Positions 1-7,292 are shown, counted from the first letter of the stretch. The stretch is DNA of 9,542 bases from Nitrospinota bacterium (GCA_003489165.1 DNJG01000133.1:13278-22819); one strand, 5' to 3'. The notes: generated by a model from the letters alone, not told the origin. Numbers and translations are program-made.

Positions 1-495
1 GCTAAGCCCATCATTGATTCAGAATGTATTGTTACTACATGCTGTCTTAAGACACACGGTTATGGCGGTGTATTCACAATGTCTCTTAAACTTTCTGTTG
101 GAATTACAAACAAAAAAAATATGCATGAGCTTCATACATCATTTCTTAGCATGAGAAAGATGATTGCAGAGATAAATCAGGCTTATATCCCATCACTGAT
201 AATAATGGACGGGATTGAGGCGTTTGTTGATGGAGGTCCAATGAGTGGAACAAAGAAAAGGGCTGATGTCATTGTTGCAGGAACAGATAGGGTTGCCATA
301 GACGCTATCGGATTGGCTATACTAAAAGAACTCGGCAGTAATAAGGCTATTATGAAAACAAGAATATTTGAGCAAGAGCAGATACATAGGGCAGTTGAGC
401 TTGGGCTTGGAGTTGCAGGACCTGAAGGTATTGAGATATTGACTGATGATGAGGATGGCAAAAAGTATGCTGAGGAATTGATTAAAAAATTTTAA
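1..495 (+). CDS. DUF362 domain-containing protein, 3' part (5' end outside window)
   Basis: The frame is open from the left edge, so the 164 visible residues are the C-terminal part of a longer protein; the internal ATG at 79 is not the real start. The segment begins with a CLKTHGYGGVFTMSLK stretch, which matches the conserved K-x-H and 'SLKNsVG' region of the DUF362 family. It continues with IIMDGIEAFVDGGPMSGTKK and VIVAGTDRVAIDAIG, the family's usual 'DGI...GP..G' and 'D.vA.Da.G' blocks. DUF362 proteins are poorly characterised. Some members are fused to ferredoxin domains, but none is visible in this part. The last residues, a charged helix ending ELIKKF, look like a complete C-terminus. 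It is the only + strand gene here and converges on recO across a 90-base gap. I infer no specific reaction. Confidence 0.85.
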   Translation, partial: AKPIIDSECIVTTCCLKTHGYGGVFTMSLKLSVGITNKKNMHELHTSFLSMRKMIAEINQAYIPSLIIMDGIEAFVDGGPMSGTKKRADVIVAGTDRVAIDAIGLAILKELGSNKAIMKTRIFEQEQIHRAVELGLGVAGPEGIEILTDDEDGKKYAEELIKKF

Positions 496-585
496 CTTCT
501 TAGTAACAGGATATTTCTTCCATAGAAGAGACCTTTACCTATGACTCAAAAGGCAATCGTCTAACAGGACTAAAGGACAAATATT

Positions 586-1362
586 TCAAGACCTGATACC
601 AAATGCCAAATCGTAGGATTTTAGTTTTCTATCAATGTGGATGTTTATGTAGTCTAAGATTGTTTTGTGCAGTTCTATTTTCATTTTAGATGGCAAACTT
701 ATTCTGTCAATATTTAATATATTCATAGTGAGAGCTTTCTTCATGAAATTTATAATACCACTGTTTATCCTTACAACATCTTCCGAACCATTGAGGCATT
801 CCCTACAAACCACACCACCTTTTAAGATGTGAAAGCCAATAGCATAATCCCCTTTATCCCCATTTAATGAGGGGGAATTGCAATGGATGCAGTTATTTAA
901 TTTTGGGGCGAAGCCTGAGGCTGATAGAAATCTCAGACTAAAAATATCCAATAACATATCAATCTTTTCTGTTTCTTTTGACCTGTTGATAATTTTAAGT
1001 ATGTTAAGGAAAAGTTCAAAAATTTTTATATTTACATCAAGTTCTCTAAGCGTTGAATTTACGAGGTCGCATAGGAAGAGGCTTTTTTTGAGTTTGTCAA
1101 AATCTTCTTTGATTTTATTAAACGGCTCCAATATATCGCTTGTATTTATTTTATATAAGTTTGCATTTTCTTTGCCAAAATAAATTAGATTTATATATGT
1201 AAGAGGCTCTAATGACGCACCAAACCTGCTTTTGATCCTTCTTACCCCTTTTGCCACACCTTGAATTTTACCGTATCTTCGGGTGAAGAATGTAATTATC
1301 TTATCAGCCTCGCCGAGGTTGGTACTCTTTAAGACTATAGCATCTGTTGTATTAAGAGGCAT
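586..1362 (-). CDS. recO: DNA repair and recombination mediator RecO
   Basis: At 258 residues it is full length for RecO. The start MPLNTTDAIVLKSTNLGEAD followed by KIITFFTRRYGKIQGVAKGVRR is the characteristic N-terminal OB-fold. The middle is helical, and a four-cysteine zinc site is visible as C158-x2-C161 and C186-x2-C189 (CIHC and CREC). RecO works with RecR in the cytoplasm to load RecA onto SSB-coated single-stranded DNA in the RecF pathway, and it anneals complementary strands. The ATG at 1362 fits the family's usual first residues. The gene lies only 3 bases after the stop of the exported-protein gene upstream, so translational coupling is likely. I see no clear Shine-Dalgarno sequence. 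It is probably the last gene of the leftward run, because the next gene is convergent. No frameshift or missing motif was noticed. Confidence 0.95.
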   Translation of the reverse strand: MPLNTTDAIVLKSTNLGEADKIITFFTRRYGKIQGVAKGVRRIKSRFGASLEPLTYINLIYFGKENANLYKINTSDILEPFNKIKEDFDKLKKSLFLCDLVNSTLRELDVNIKIFELFLNILKIINRSKETEKIDMLLDIFSLRFLSASGFAPKLNNCIHCNSPSLNGDKGDYAIGFHILKGGVVCRECLNGSEDVVRINSGIINFMKKALTMNILNIDRISLPSKMKIELHKTILDYINIHIDRKLKSYDLAFGIRS

Positions 1363-1365
1363 AAA

Positions 1366-2310
1366 TTAAAAACTGATATTGGGTCTTAAAATAAACTGAA
1401 AGTCGTCTCTCTTTCCCTTTTCTTTTAACGACCCTGAATATTTCTGGTCACTCTCCCACACAAATCCCACGGCTATTGAAAAAGCAGTTCCTATCCTTTT
1501 CCATGGCCATTTTTTATCTACAAAAAAGTAGTGTCTCATTACATCATAGTTTTTTGTGCTTACATCCGCAGTGTATTCAAAACCGCTGTTTCTTAAGATT
1601 GCAGCAGGAGATGCCTCATAGTCAATCCTGCTTCTCCTTATGGAAAAATATAATATATTTCTGATTTCTGTATTTTCATGCAGTTTTCCCCCGATTCTAA
1701 AACTCCAGTTAAGCCTGCTGGTAGGTGTTTTTCTGTCGCCTTTGATTTTCCACTCTATCTCATACCAGTTATCGTTGATTAACACATTGTCCTTGATATG
1801 ATAGTTTCCCATGCTGAACAGATACCCCATGTATCCTTTGTTTCCATACAACCTGTCTTCGCCAGGTGTTACGAAATTAAGTACATTTCCAAAAAAGACT
1901 GAGAGTGCATGCGGTTCTTCAAAACCGGCAGTCATTGCTTTAATCAGATTAAAATTTGGTGAGATTTCCCCGCGATTATATGTGTCCAGATTGCGGTCTT
2001 TCAGATATACACCAAGACTCGGGAGGGGGTTAACGCTTGCCTCAAGCAGCAAAAACTGTGGGATATGGGAGCTGTAAAGAAGGTCTTTATAGATTTCAAC
2101 CTCTTCCTTTTCGCCGACATCTGGAATCGGTTTATCCGTAAGGGATATGAAAAGGTCAATACTTGAATAATATGGGTCAATTTCATATTCAAGACTTACC
2201 CTTTTCTTGTCTGCCGTACCATTTTCCTCTTCGGCAAAGGTATTGGGAGTGGTTATAAATAAAAAGAGAAGGGTAGCAATTACTTTCAGAATTGTCTTAT
2301 TTGTCTTCAT
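1366..2310 (-). CDS. Secreted, probably outer-membrane protein of unknown function
   Basis: I do not recognise this 314-residue protein. It opens with a clear Sec signal peptide: KTNK, a hydrophobic core (ILKVIATLLFLFITT), then NTFA before EEENG, so cleavage near residue 26 is likely. From about residue 95 onward it is rich in aromatic residues and alternates polar and hydrophobic residues, with many Gly, Asn and Tyr. Examples are LNWSFRIGGKL, RNILYFSIRR and GTAFSIAVGFVW. It ends in FQFILRPNISF, with a terminal Phe and aromatic or hydrophobic residues at alternating positions, which is the signal recognised by the BAM outer-membrane assembly machinery. A beta-barrel is therefore the best reading (inference). 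It lies 15 bases downstream of the phosphodiesterase-like gene and 3 bases upstream of recO, so it probably shares their transcript. There are no cysteines for a lipoprotein anchor near the start. Function is unknown. Confidence 0.8.
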   Translation of the reverse strand: MKTNKTILKVIATLLFLFITTPNTFAEEENGTADKKRVSLEYEIDPYYSSIDLFISLTDKPIPDVGEKEEVEIYKDLLYSSHIPQFLLLEASVNPLPSLGVYLKDRNLDTYNRGEISPNFNLIKAMTAGFEEPHALSVFFGNVLNFVTPGEDRLYGNKGYMGYLFSMGNYHIKDNVLINDNWYEIEWKIKGDRKTPTSRLNWSFRIGGKLHENTEIRNILYFSIRRSRIDYEASPAAILRNSGFEYTADVSTKNYDVMRHYFFVDKKWPWKRIGTAFSIAVGFVWESDQKYSGSLKEKGKRDDFQFILRPNISF

Positions 2311-2325
2311 TCTGAAATGACATAT

Positions 2326-3090
2326 TTAGAAGCGGTATGTCTCTCCCTGCGCTAACAGGGTAACATTGGGCATATTTAGAGAGGCGATGTCTTTTTTAAT
2401 TTCTTCAATAAAGGCAGGCTTGAGGTGATAGATATAAATCGGAAGATTCGGAATGGCAATTTTTTTTATCTCCTCTTTGAGCATTTCAGCAGTCAAATGT
2501 CTGCTTATCTCAGCCAACCCTCTCATGCTATTTGGATAGGATACCTCTGTTATTATAAACTTTAAATTTTTCTCTTGATTGATTTTCTCCCATATCTTAT
2601 TTGTAGGACCTGTATCGGCTGTATATGCTATTGTCCCTGACTCATCACCTATAATATACCCTACAGTGGGTATAGAATGGCTCACTTTTACTGCCCTGAC
2701 TCTTAAGCCATTTATTGTAAATTCTGCATCTTCTTCAATCATTTTAAATCTGAGGACAGGGCTTATGGTATGCGGAATCTGTGTGAAATCAGGCCAGATG
2801 CGGTCATTTAGGATATGGTCCTTTACAGGTTCAATTACCTCTTTGACACTTGCAATATCAATAGGGGCATTTTTACGTCCGTTAATGTTATCTGCCAGAA
2901 ATGGAATGCCGAATACATGGTCAAGATGAGAGTGGCTTAACAATACTGCTTCTATGTCTGTCTGTTCCTTGATTGTAAGGGATGATGTTACTGAGCCTGC
3001 ATCCACAAGAACCTTATTGTTAATCAGAAAACTGGTTAGGCGATAGCCTGGTGCACTTCCTCCATAACATCCAAGTATTCTTAGTTCCAT
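2326..3090 (-). CDS. Metallo-beta-lactamase-fold hydrolase of the class II cAMP phosphodiesterase type
   Basis: This 254-residue protein has the complete metallo-beta-lactamase-fold metal site: H53-x-H55-x-D57-H58 (LSHSHLDHVFGIP), H138 (KVSHS), D159 (YTADTG) and H222 (YHLKP). The N-terminus LGCYGGSAPGYRLTSFLI and the HSHLDHVFG block resemble class II cyclic nucleotide phosphodiesterases, which have the signature H-x-H-L-D-H followed by a small hydrophobic patch. No signal peptide is visible, so it is probably cytoplasmic. The gene immediately follows an adenylate cyclase gene in the same orientation, 70 bases away, which supports a role in hydrolysing cAMP made by that enzyme. RNase Z-like nucleases and other MBL-fold phosphodiesterases share much of this motif set, so the substrate is inferred, not shown. 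The ATG at 3090 gives a start that runs straight into the first beta strand (MELRILG). No strong ribosome binding site is visible. Confidence 0.85.
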   Translation of the reverse strand: MELRILGCYGGSAPGYRLTSFLINNKVLVDAGSVTSSLTIKEQTDIEAVLLSHSHLDHVFGIPFLADNINGRKNAPIDIASVKEVIEPVKDHILNDRIWPDFTQIPHTISPVLRFKMIEEDAEFTINGLRVRAVKVSHSIPTVGYIIGDESGTIAYTADTGPTNKIWEKINQEKNLKFIITEVSYPNSMRGLAEISRHLTAEMLKEEIKKIAIPNLPIYIYHLKPAFIEEIKKDIASLNMPNVTLLAQGETYRF

Positions 3091-3102
3091 AAGTAAGTTA
3101 AA

Positions 3103-3157
3103 GAGTTAGAGAGTTGAGGAGTTAGAGAGTTGAGGAGTTAAAAACTCCTGAACTCCA
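3103..3157. repeat. 16-bp tandem repeat with short hairpin between cyclase and phosphodiesterase genes
   Basis: The unit GAGTTAGAGAGTTGAG occurs twice perfectly (3103-3118 and 3119-3134) and starts a third time at 3135. The third copy forms a perfect 7-bp hairpin, AGGAGTT (3133-3139) with AACTCCT (3143-3149), around a 3-base loop. The following CTGAACTCC (3148-3156) is identical to the core of the 14-bp tandem repeat inside the CODH gene at 8777, so the two may belong to one repeat family. It occupies almost the whole 70-base gap. Confidence 0.85.
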
Positions 3158-3161
3158 AAAC

Positions 3162-5405
3162 TTATTTTTCCTTCATTACATATACCCCGTCCCAGTTTTC
3201 AGGCGGCGGGGATGCCTTGAATTCATTACACCTGTTGACATATGTTTTAGAAGGTCCGTCATTGGAATCAGTCGTCAATGCCATTTTAAATTGAGATATT
3301 GCATCATCCCATTTTCTATCTTTATAATATGAAAGCCCCTTATTATAAGATTCAATTACACTCGTATTTGCACGGTCAAGCTTTCCCTTTCTTGCAATAA
3401 GCTCATATACCTTTACAGGTTCCCTCTTTCCCATGACCCTGATTGAATCAAGCTCTCTCGCCTCTATATAATCTTTTGCCGCGAGATAGGTGGGCTCCCC
3501 AATCATAATATATGTCCCATAAGGTTTATTTGCGCCCTCTAATCTTGATGCAAGATTCACTGCGTCACCCATGATTGTATAATTCATCTTACGTGTGGTC
3601 CCCATGTTTCCAACTACCATTGGGCCTGTGTTTAAACCTATTCTTGTATAAACCTCAGGATGCCCCTCCTTCTTCCATTTTTCCCTCAATTCTACAGATT
3701 TTTTTTGTATGTCAAGGGATGCGTAACACGCCATCTTTGCATGATCTCTATAGCTTACAGGCGCGCCAAAGAAGGCTACAATTGCATCACCGACAAACTT
3801 ATCAACAGTTCCCCCGTTTTCTAAAACTATATCTGTCATCTCTGTAAGATATATATTTAAGAGATGAACCAGTTCCTTCGGAGTAAGCCTTTCTGAAAAT
3901 GTTGAGAAACCCTTTATATCCGAGAAGAATGCCGTGAGGACTTTTTCTTCCCCGCCTAATTCCAGCATCTTCGGATTGTCAATTAACTGATTTATTACAG
4001 CAGGAGCCAGATACTGGCTGAAGGCGCCTTTTATAAATCTTTTTTCCTTTTCTTCGGTTGCATATCTGTAAACTGTAATCCCAACATACACCGAGGATGT
4101 TTCTAATAATGGATATACTATATTAATCCATAAACCTGTGTCAATAAAGAAATAGTAGGTTAATCCGAGGTGTGCCACTGCTATGATAAGTATCACCACG
4201 CCTGCGTAAAGTGCCTTTAACCTTGGCAATAAAATACTTAAGATAATTCCAATCAAGACTATGGCTGTTAGGTCATATACAGCCATCCATTCAGGTCTTA
4301 TTATAAAGTTTTGATGTAGTATATTGTCTATTATTGTTGCATGTATCTCAACACCCGGATAATTCTTCTGGAAAGGGGTAATCCTTAAATCGTATATCCC
4401 GAGGGCAGTAGGACCAACAAGAATAATTTTGTCTTTCAATAAATCTTCAGGGACACGGTCATGTATTATATCCGTTATAGAGTAATGGGGGAACATCTTC
4501 TGGGGACCATAATAATTTATAAGCAGTGACCCATACTCATCTGTCGGGATGGCTATATCACCAAGCTGAACCTCATCAACACCATAATCCTGAATAACAA
4601 ATGATATATCTGTCTCAAGGTATTGTTTAATCATCTGGATGGAAAGGGGCGGAAAGAGTGTATCCTCATAACGAACTATCAGGGGAACCTTTCTTATTGC
4701 ACCATCATCATCAGTTATAAATGAAAAGTATCCTGCGCCCTTTGCCGACTCTGAAAGCGGTTTTATGCTTGCCTCTGCTGCATAGGCACCCTGCAATGGA
4801 ATTGATTGTGCCTCTGCACTCGCAAACCGGACAGCATTGTATTGGGAGTCTCTGATATTATCAAGAGAAGCATCCATGGACTCCTTGCTTACATGCTCAA
4901 GCCCCTCTTTTGAAAAATGGAAGAAATATCCAAGTATAGTATTCCCGGATTTTTTAAGTGTATCTGCAAAAAGAAGGTCATTGTTTGATTCGCCTTCAGC
5001 CTTTTCAATAAGCCTAATCAGTTCAGGTTTTACAGATTTGTCTTCAATAAGCCGTTTTTTTACCTCACTTATCTTTTTGAGCCCCGGATTGATGTCAGGC
5101 TCTGAAAATACAGCATCAAACCCGATTACCCTTACACCTTTTTGAGTCAGTTTATTAACCAGTTCAGCCTGTATATTCCTGGGCCAGGGCCACTTGCCGA
5201 GTTCATCAAGACTCTTTTCATCAATTACAGCAATTGCAACCTCATTGCCGGGCTTAGTCTCCCCCCTGTAAATAAATCTGAGGTCAAAACTCTTTAATTC
5301 CATGAATTTTATAAATGAGGGGTCTGCGATATAAATAAGAATTACAAGGGTGGTTATAAATAAGACGATTTTAAATGGGGTAAGTTTGAGAAGTTTTTTT
5401 ATCAT
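3162..5405 (-). CDS. CHASE2-domain class III adenylate cyclase with C-terminal TPR-like repeat
   Basis: Numbering is from the ATG at 5405 (747 residues). One membrane helix lies at about 11-27. Then comes an extracytoplasmic CHASE2 sensor at about 28-365 (SFDLRFIYRG, IDEKSLDELGKWPWPR, DAVFSEPD, GVEIHATIIDNIL). Three helices follow at about 376-445, then a cytoplasmic class III cyclase domain at about 487-670. Visible catalytic residues are metal-binding D496 (FFSDIKGF) and D540 (VGDAIVAFFG), adenine-specifying K536 and D614, and transition-state N617 and R621 (DAVNLASR). The K/D pair predicts ATP, hence cAMP, rather than GTP. A single TPR-like helix pair sits near 684-717 (SYNKGLSYYKDRKWDDAISQF). 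The CHASE2 ligand is unknown. The frame also opens at a GTG at 5435, which would add ten residues. I prefer 5405 because those codons partly lie in the arm of an intergenic inverted repeat and the ATG gives a conventional MIKKLLKLTPF start. Neither start has a good ribosome binding site. Confidence 0.93.
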   Translation of the reverse strand: MIKKLLKLTPFKIVLFITTLVILIYIADPSFIKFMELKSFDLRFIYRGETKPGNEVAIAVIDEKSLDELGKWPWPRNIQAELVNKLTQKGVRVIGFDAVFSEPDINPGLKKISEVKKRLIEDKSVKPELIRLIEKAEGESNNDLLFADTLKKSGNTILGYFFHFSKEGLEHVSKESMDASLDNIRDSQYNAVRFASAEAQSIPLQGAYAAEASIKPLSESAKGAGYFSFITDDDGAIRKVPLIVRYEDTLFPPLSIQMIKQYLETDISFVIQDYGVDEVQLGDIAIPTDEYGSLLINYYGPQKMFPHYSITDIIHDRVPEDLLKDKIILVGPTALGIYDLRITPFQKNYPGVEIHATIIDNILHQNFIIRPEWMAVYDLTAIVLIGIILSILLPRLKALYAGVVILIIAVAHLGLTYYFFIDTGLWINIVYPLLETSSVYVGITVYRYATEEKEKRFIKGAFSQYLAPAVINQLIDNPKMLELGGEEKVLTAFFSDIKGFSTFSERLTPKELVHLLNIYLTEMTDIVLENGGTVDKFVGDAIVAFFGAPVSYRDHAKMACYASLDIQKKSVELREKWKKEGHPEVYTRIGLNTGPMVVGNMGTTRKMNYTIMGDAVNLASRLEGANKPYGTYIMIGEPTYLAAKDYIEARELDSIRVMGKREPVKVYELIARKGKLDRANTSVIESYNKGLSYYKDRKWDDAISQFKMALTTDSNDGPSKTYVNRCNEFKASPPPENWDGVYVMKEK

Positions 5406-5417
5406 AAAGAACAAAAA

Positions 5418-5521
5418 CTTGAACACGAATGACACAAATGGACGAATTACACGAATTTAATAAAAAATAAATTAGTTTTTATTTGTGACATTCGCATATT
5501 CGTGAGATTCGTGTTCTCAAG
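5418..5521. repeat. Imperfect inverted repeat between trpA and the cyclase gene
   Basis: The outer arms GAACACGAAT (5421-5430) and ATTCGTGTTC (5507-5516) are perfect inverted copies, extended outward by CTT and AAG. Inside are degenerate ATTCGTG/CACGAAT words on both sides (near 5445-5456 and 5490-5509) around an A/T-rich centre near 5459-5483. I know this motif class as a dispersed intergenic repeat in many environmental bacterial genomes. The left arm runs into the possible GTG start of the cyclase gene. Confidence 0.8.
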
Positions 5522-5524
5522 ATT

Positions 5525-6343
5525 TTATATTTTCTGCCTATTTGTGGGAGATATTGCCTCTTTCAATCCTTTTATAAAATTTCCCACCTCTTTAAGAAGC
5601 CTTTTTTTATCATTGCCAAACTCCTCTATAATCTTCACAATTGCACTGCCTACTATTATTCCGTCCGAATATTTTGCAATATTCCCTGCCTGTTCCCCTG
5701 TTGAAACACCAAAACCTACTGCCACAGGGAGGTCTGTGAACCTCTTTATTTTTTTTACCATCCTTCCAATGTCGCCTGACATGGACTTCCTCGCACCTGT
5801 TATACCTGTAACTGAAATATAATAAATAAATCCACGGCTCCTCTCACAGATAAGTTTCATTCTCTTCTCATTGCTGGTAGGTGCCAATAAAAATATTGTA
5901 TCAATCCCTTTCTTTTCAGATAACTCACATAGATAATCCGACTCCTCAGGGGGCAGGTCAGGGATAATAACACCGTCAATACCAGATATGACAGCATCAT
6001 TAACAAACCTGTCCTCGCTATATTTTAAGACAGGATTATAGCTGGACATGAGAACAATGGGAACGCAGATTCTCCCGCGAAGCTCCTTTACCATTTTTAT
6101 TATTTTCTTTAGTGAGGTCTTGCCCTTTAAAGCCCTCAGGTAGGATTTCTGTATTGTGGGACCATCAGCCAAAGGGTCGGAAAATGGGACACCAAGCTCA
6201 ATAATATCTGCCCCTCTCCTCTCCATTTCAAGGACGAGTGACTTGGTTGTATCAATATCAGGGTCGCCGGCAGAGATGAAGGCAATCAGTGCCTTTTCTT
6301 TTTTTCCTTTCAGTTCATCAAACTTTTCTTCAATTCTGCCCAT
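5525..6343 (-). CDS. trpA: Tryptophan synthase alpha subunit
   Basis: This 272-residue TIM barrel splits indole-3-glycerol phosphate into indole and glyceraldehyde 3-phosphate; the indole is channelled to the TrpB subunit. The catalytic residues fall at the same numbers as in the Salmonella enzyme, E49 and D60, within IIELGVPFSDPLADGPTIQ. Other family blocks are LIAFISAGDPD near the start, GVIIPDLPPEES, the loop-6 stretch SVTGITGARKSM, and the phosphate-binding GFGVSTGEQ and GIIVGSAIV. The length is normal and no key residue is missing. trpB normally lies directly upstream of trpA, but here the upstream neighbour is the 217-residue gene, separated by a 280-base repeat-rich gap; the downstream neighbour is the cyclase. 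So it stands apart from a trp operon within this window. The ATG at 6343 gives the expected short N-terminal helix before the first strand. The ribosome binding site is weak. Confidence 0.97.
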   Translation of the reverse strand: MGRIEEKFDELKGKKEKALIAFISAGDPDIDTTKSLVLEMERRGADIIELGVPFSDPLADGPTIQKSYLRALKGKTSLKKIIKMVKELRGRICVPIVLMSSYNPVLKYSEDRFVNDAVISGIDGVIIPDLPPEESDYLCELSEKKGIDTIFLLAPTSNEKRMKLICERSRGFIYYISVTGITGARKSMSGDIGRMVKKIKRFTDLPVAVGFGVSTGEQAGNIAKYSDGIIVGSAIVKIIEEFGNDKKRLLKEVGNFIKGLKEAISPTNRQKI

Positions 6344-6344
6344 A

Positions 6345-6418
6345 ATAACAAAAACCTAATCAGCCACAGATGAACACAGATTTACACAGAAAAACATAGA
6401 ATAACAAAAACCTGATTA
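6345..6418. repeat. Direct repeat flanking a CACAGATGAACACAGAT-type element
   Basis: ATAACAAAAACCT occurs at 6345-6357 and again at 6401-6413, 56 bases apart, and enclosing a segment that contains CCACAGATGAACACAGATTT (from 6364). That word is one I know as a widely dispersed intergenic repeat. The flanking direct repeat may be a target-site duplication or part of the repeat itself. Confidence 0.6.
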
Positions 6419-6419
6419 A

Positions 6420-6603
6420 ACCACTGAGACACTGAGGCACAGAAATAAATAAACAAATGACAAGCACCCAATTCCAAATAATTACCAAATATTAAATAAC
6501 CAAAATTCTAAATAGTTTGTAATTTAGAAATTGAAATTTATTTGTTATTTGAAATTTGGTATTTAGAATTTTTAACATCTCCGTGTCTCCGTGCCTCTGT
6601 GGT
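6420..6603. repeat. Long imperfect palindrome between the 217-residue gene and trpA
   Basis: The outer arms 6420-6445 (ACCACTGAGACACTGAGG...) and 6578-6603 (ending CTCTGTGGT) are inverted copies matching at about 20 of 26 positions. The inner arms 6481-6501 and 6544-6564 match at about 17 of 21. Near the centre, CTAAAT (6508-6513) pairs with ATTTAG (6522-6527). The whole unit is about 184 bases and could fold as one nested hairpin in DNA or RNA. It contains no open frame of note. There is no T-tract, so I do not call it a terminator. Confidence 0.8.
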
Positions 6604-6623
6604 AAATTTTTATAATTTCCTTT

Positions 6624-7277
6624 TTAAAGAGAATAAACATCAACACATTCCTTTGCCCCTGTGACAATACTCTCTTTCCCGATATGTTTAAACTTAGGAT
6701 TCAGGGATTCGCAGAATCCGTCTATCCATTTTCTGTTGAGACTGCACATCAACTCAGTAGGCACACCTGCATTATTCCAGTAGCCCTGATGCAGACAGTC
6801 AGTATGCTTATACATAAGCGAGCCGTTATTCATTTCTGTTTCAACTACATGGTCGCAGGGCATCCCATCAAGAAAATAGTTATTGATTGTCTCATGAAAT
6901 TCCTCAACACCATCCTGAGGGTCATATTTATCCTTTGCCTCAACACCCTTTCCTCTGCCATGCCAGTAAGCCGCATCCTCAAGAAGGCTTCTATCCTTAT
7001 ATTTGCCCATAAAAGACTTTACCATCTGGGCTTCATCTGTCTCCACCTCTTTAATCCTGTTTGCAAGCCATCCGTGAATAGGAGAATCTCCTATAAGCTG
7101 GTCAAGAGGCGTTTCAATATCCTTCGTCTCCATCTCCTGCTTTGTCTTCCCGCAGACAGACTCTATCTCCTTGCCATACTTTTCATAAAAGGCAGAAAAT
7201 ATTGCCGTCTCTCTCATCATGACATTCTTAATCTTCTCATACATCCAGTAGTGAATAGGTCCTAAAAACGCACTCAT
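6624..7277 (-). CDS. Uncharacterised 217-residue protein with duplicated PIH-W motif, possibly ATC hydrolase-like C-terminus
   Basis: The function is not known to me. Residues 7-34 (PIHYWMYEKIKNV...FYEKY) and 66-93 (PIHGWLANRIKEV...FMGKY) are an internal duplication with 59-residue spacing; P, I, H, W, K, I/V, E, F, K and Y recur at the same places. The C-terminal half is rich in Cys and His: C141-x-H143, H158-x2-C161-x-H163, C178, C189 and C211. Its ending (LMCSLNRKWIDGFCESLNPK..., then TGAKECVDVYS) resembles the L-2-amino-thiazoline-4-carboxylate hydrolase family or a V4R-like fold; this is a tentative resemblance from memory. It has no signal peptide or membrane helix, so it is probably cytoplasmic. 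It starts 88 bases downstream of the CODH gene in the same direction, so a shared transcript and a role linked to CODH are possible. The ATG at 7277 is supported by a strong Shine-Dalgarno sequence. Confidence 0.85.
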   Translation of the reverse strand: MSAFLGPIHYWMYEKIKNVMMRETAIFSAFYEKYGKEIESVCGKTKQEMETKDIETPLDQLIGDSPIHGWLANRIKEVETDEAQMVKSFMGKYKDRSLLEDAAYWHGRGKGVEAKDKYDPQDGVEEFHETINNYFLDGMPCDHVVETEMNNGSLMYKHTDCLHQGYWNNAGVPTELMCSLNRKWIDGFCESLNPKFKHIGKESIVTGAKECVDVYSL

Positions 7278-7284
7278 TCTTAAA

Positions 7285-7292
7285 TCCTCCTT
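7285..7292 (-). promoter_or_regulatory. Strong Shine-Dalgarno sequence of the 217-residue gene
   Basis: On the minus strand this reads AAGGAGGA, seven bases before the ATG at 7277. It is close to the ideal ribosome binding site and fixes the start. It contrasts with the cyclase, phosphodiesterase and recO genes, which show no clear site. Confidence 0.85.

Noticed and set aside
496..585. Bidirectional terminator between the DUF362 gene and recO
   Set aside because: Only a weak 5-bp stem (TCTTC/GAAGA near 516-529) is present, with no T-tract on either side.
3133..3149. Hairpin AGGAGTT/AACTCCT as an intrinsic terminator of the cyclase gene
   Set aside because: On the minus strand it is not followed by a T-tract, and it is part of a tandem repeat; read-through into the phosphodiesterase gene is more likely.
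6344..6623. trp leader peptide or attenuator upstream of trpA
   Set aside because: I found no short frame with consecutive Trp codons and no hairpin followed by a T-tract; the gap is explained by dispersed repeats.
6684..7265. 193-codon open frame on the + strand
   Set aside because: It lies wholly opposite the 217-residue gene, which has a strong ribosome binding site and an internal protein duplication; the + strand frame shows no recognisable domain.
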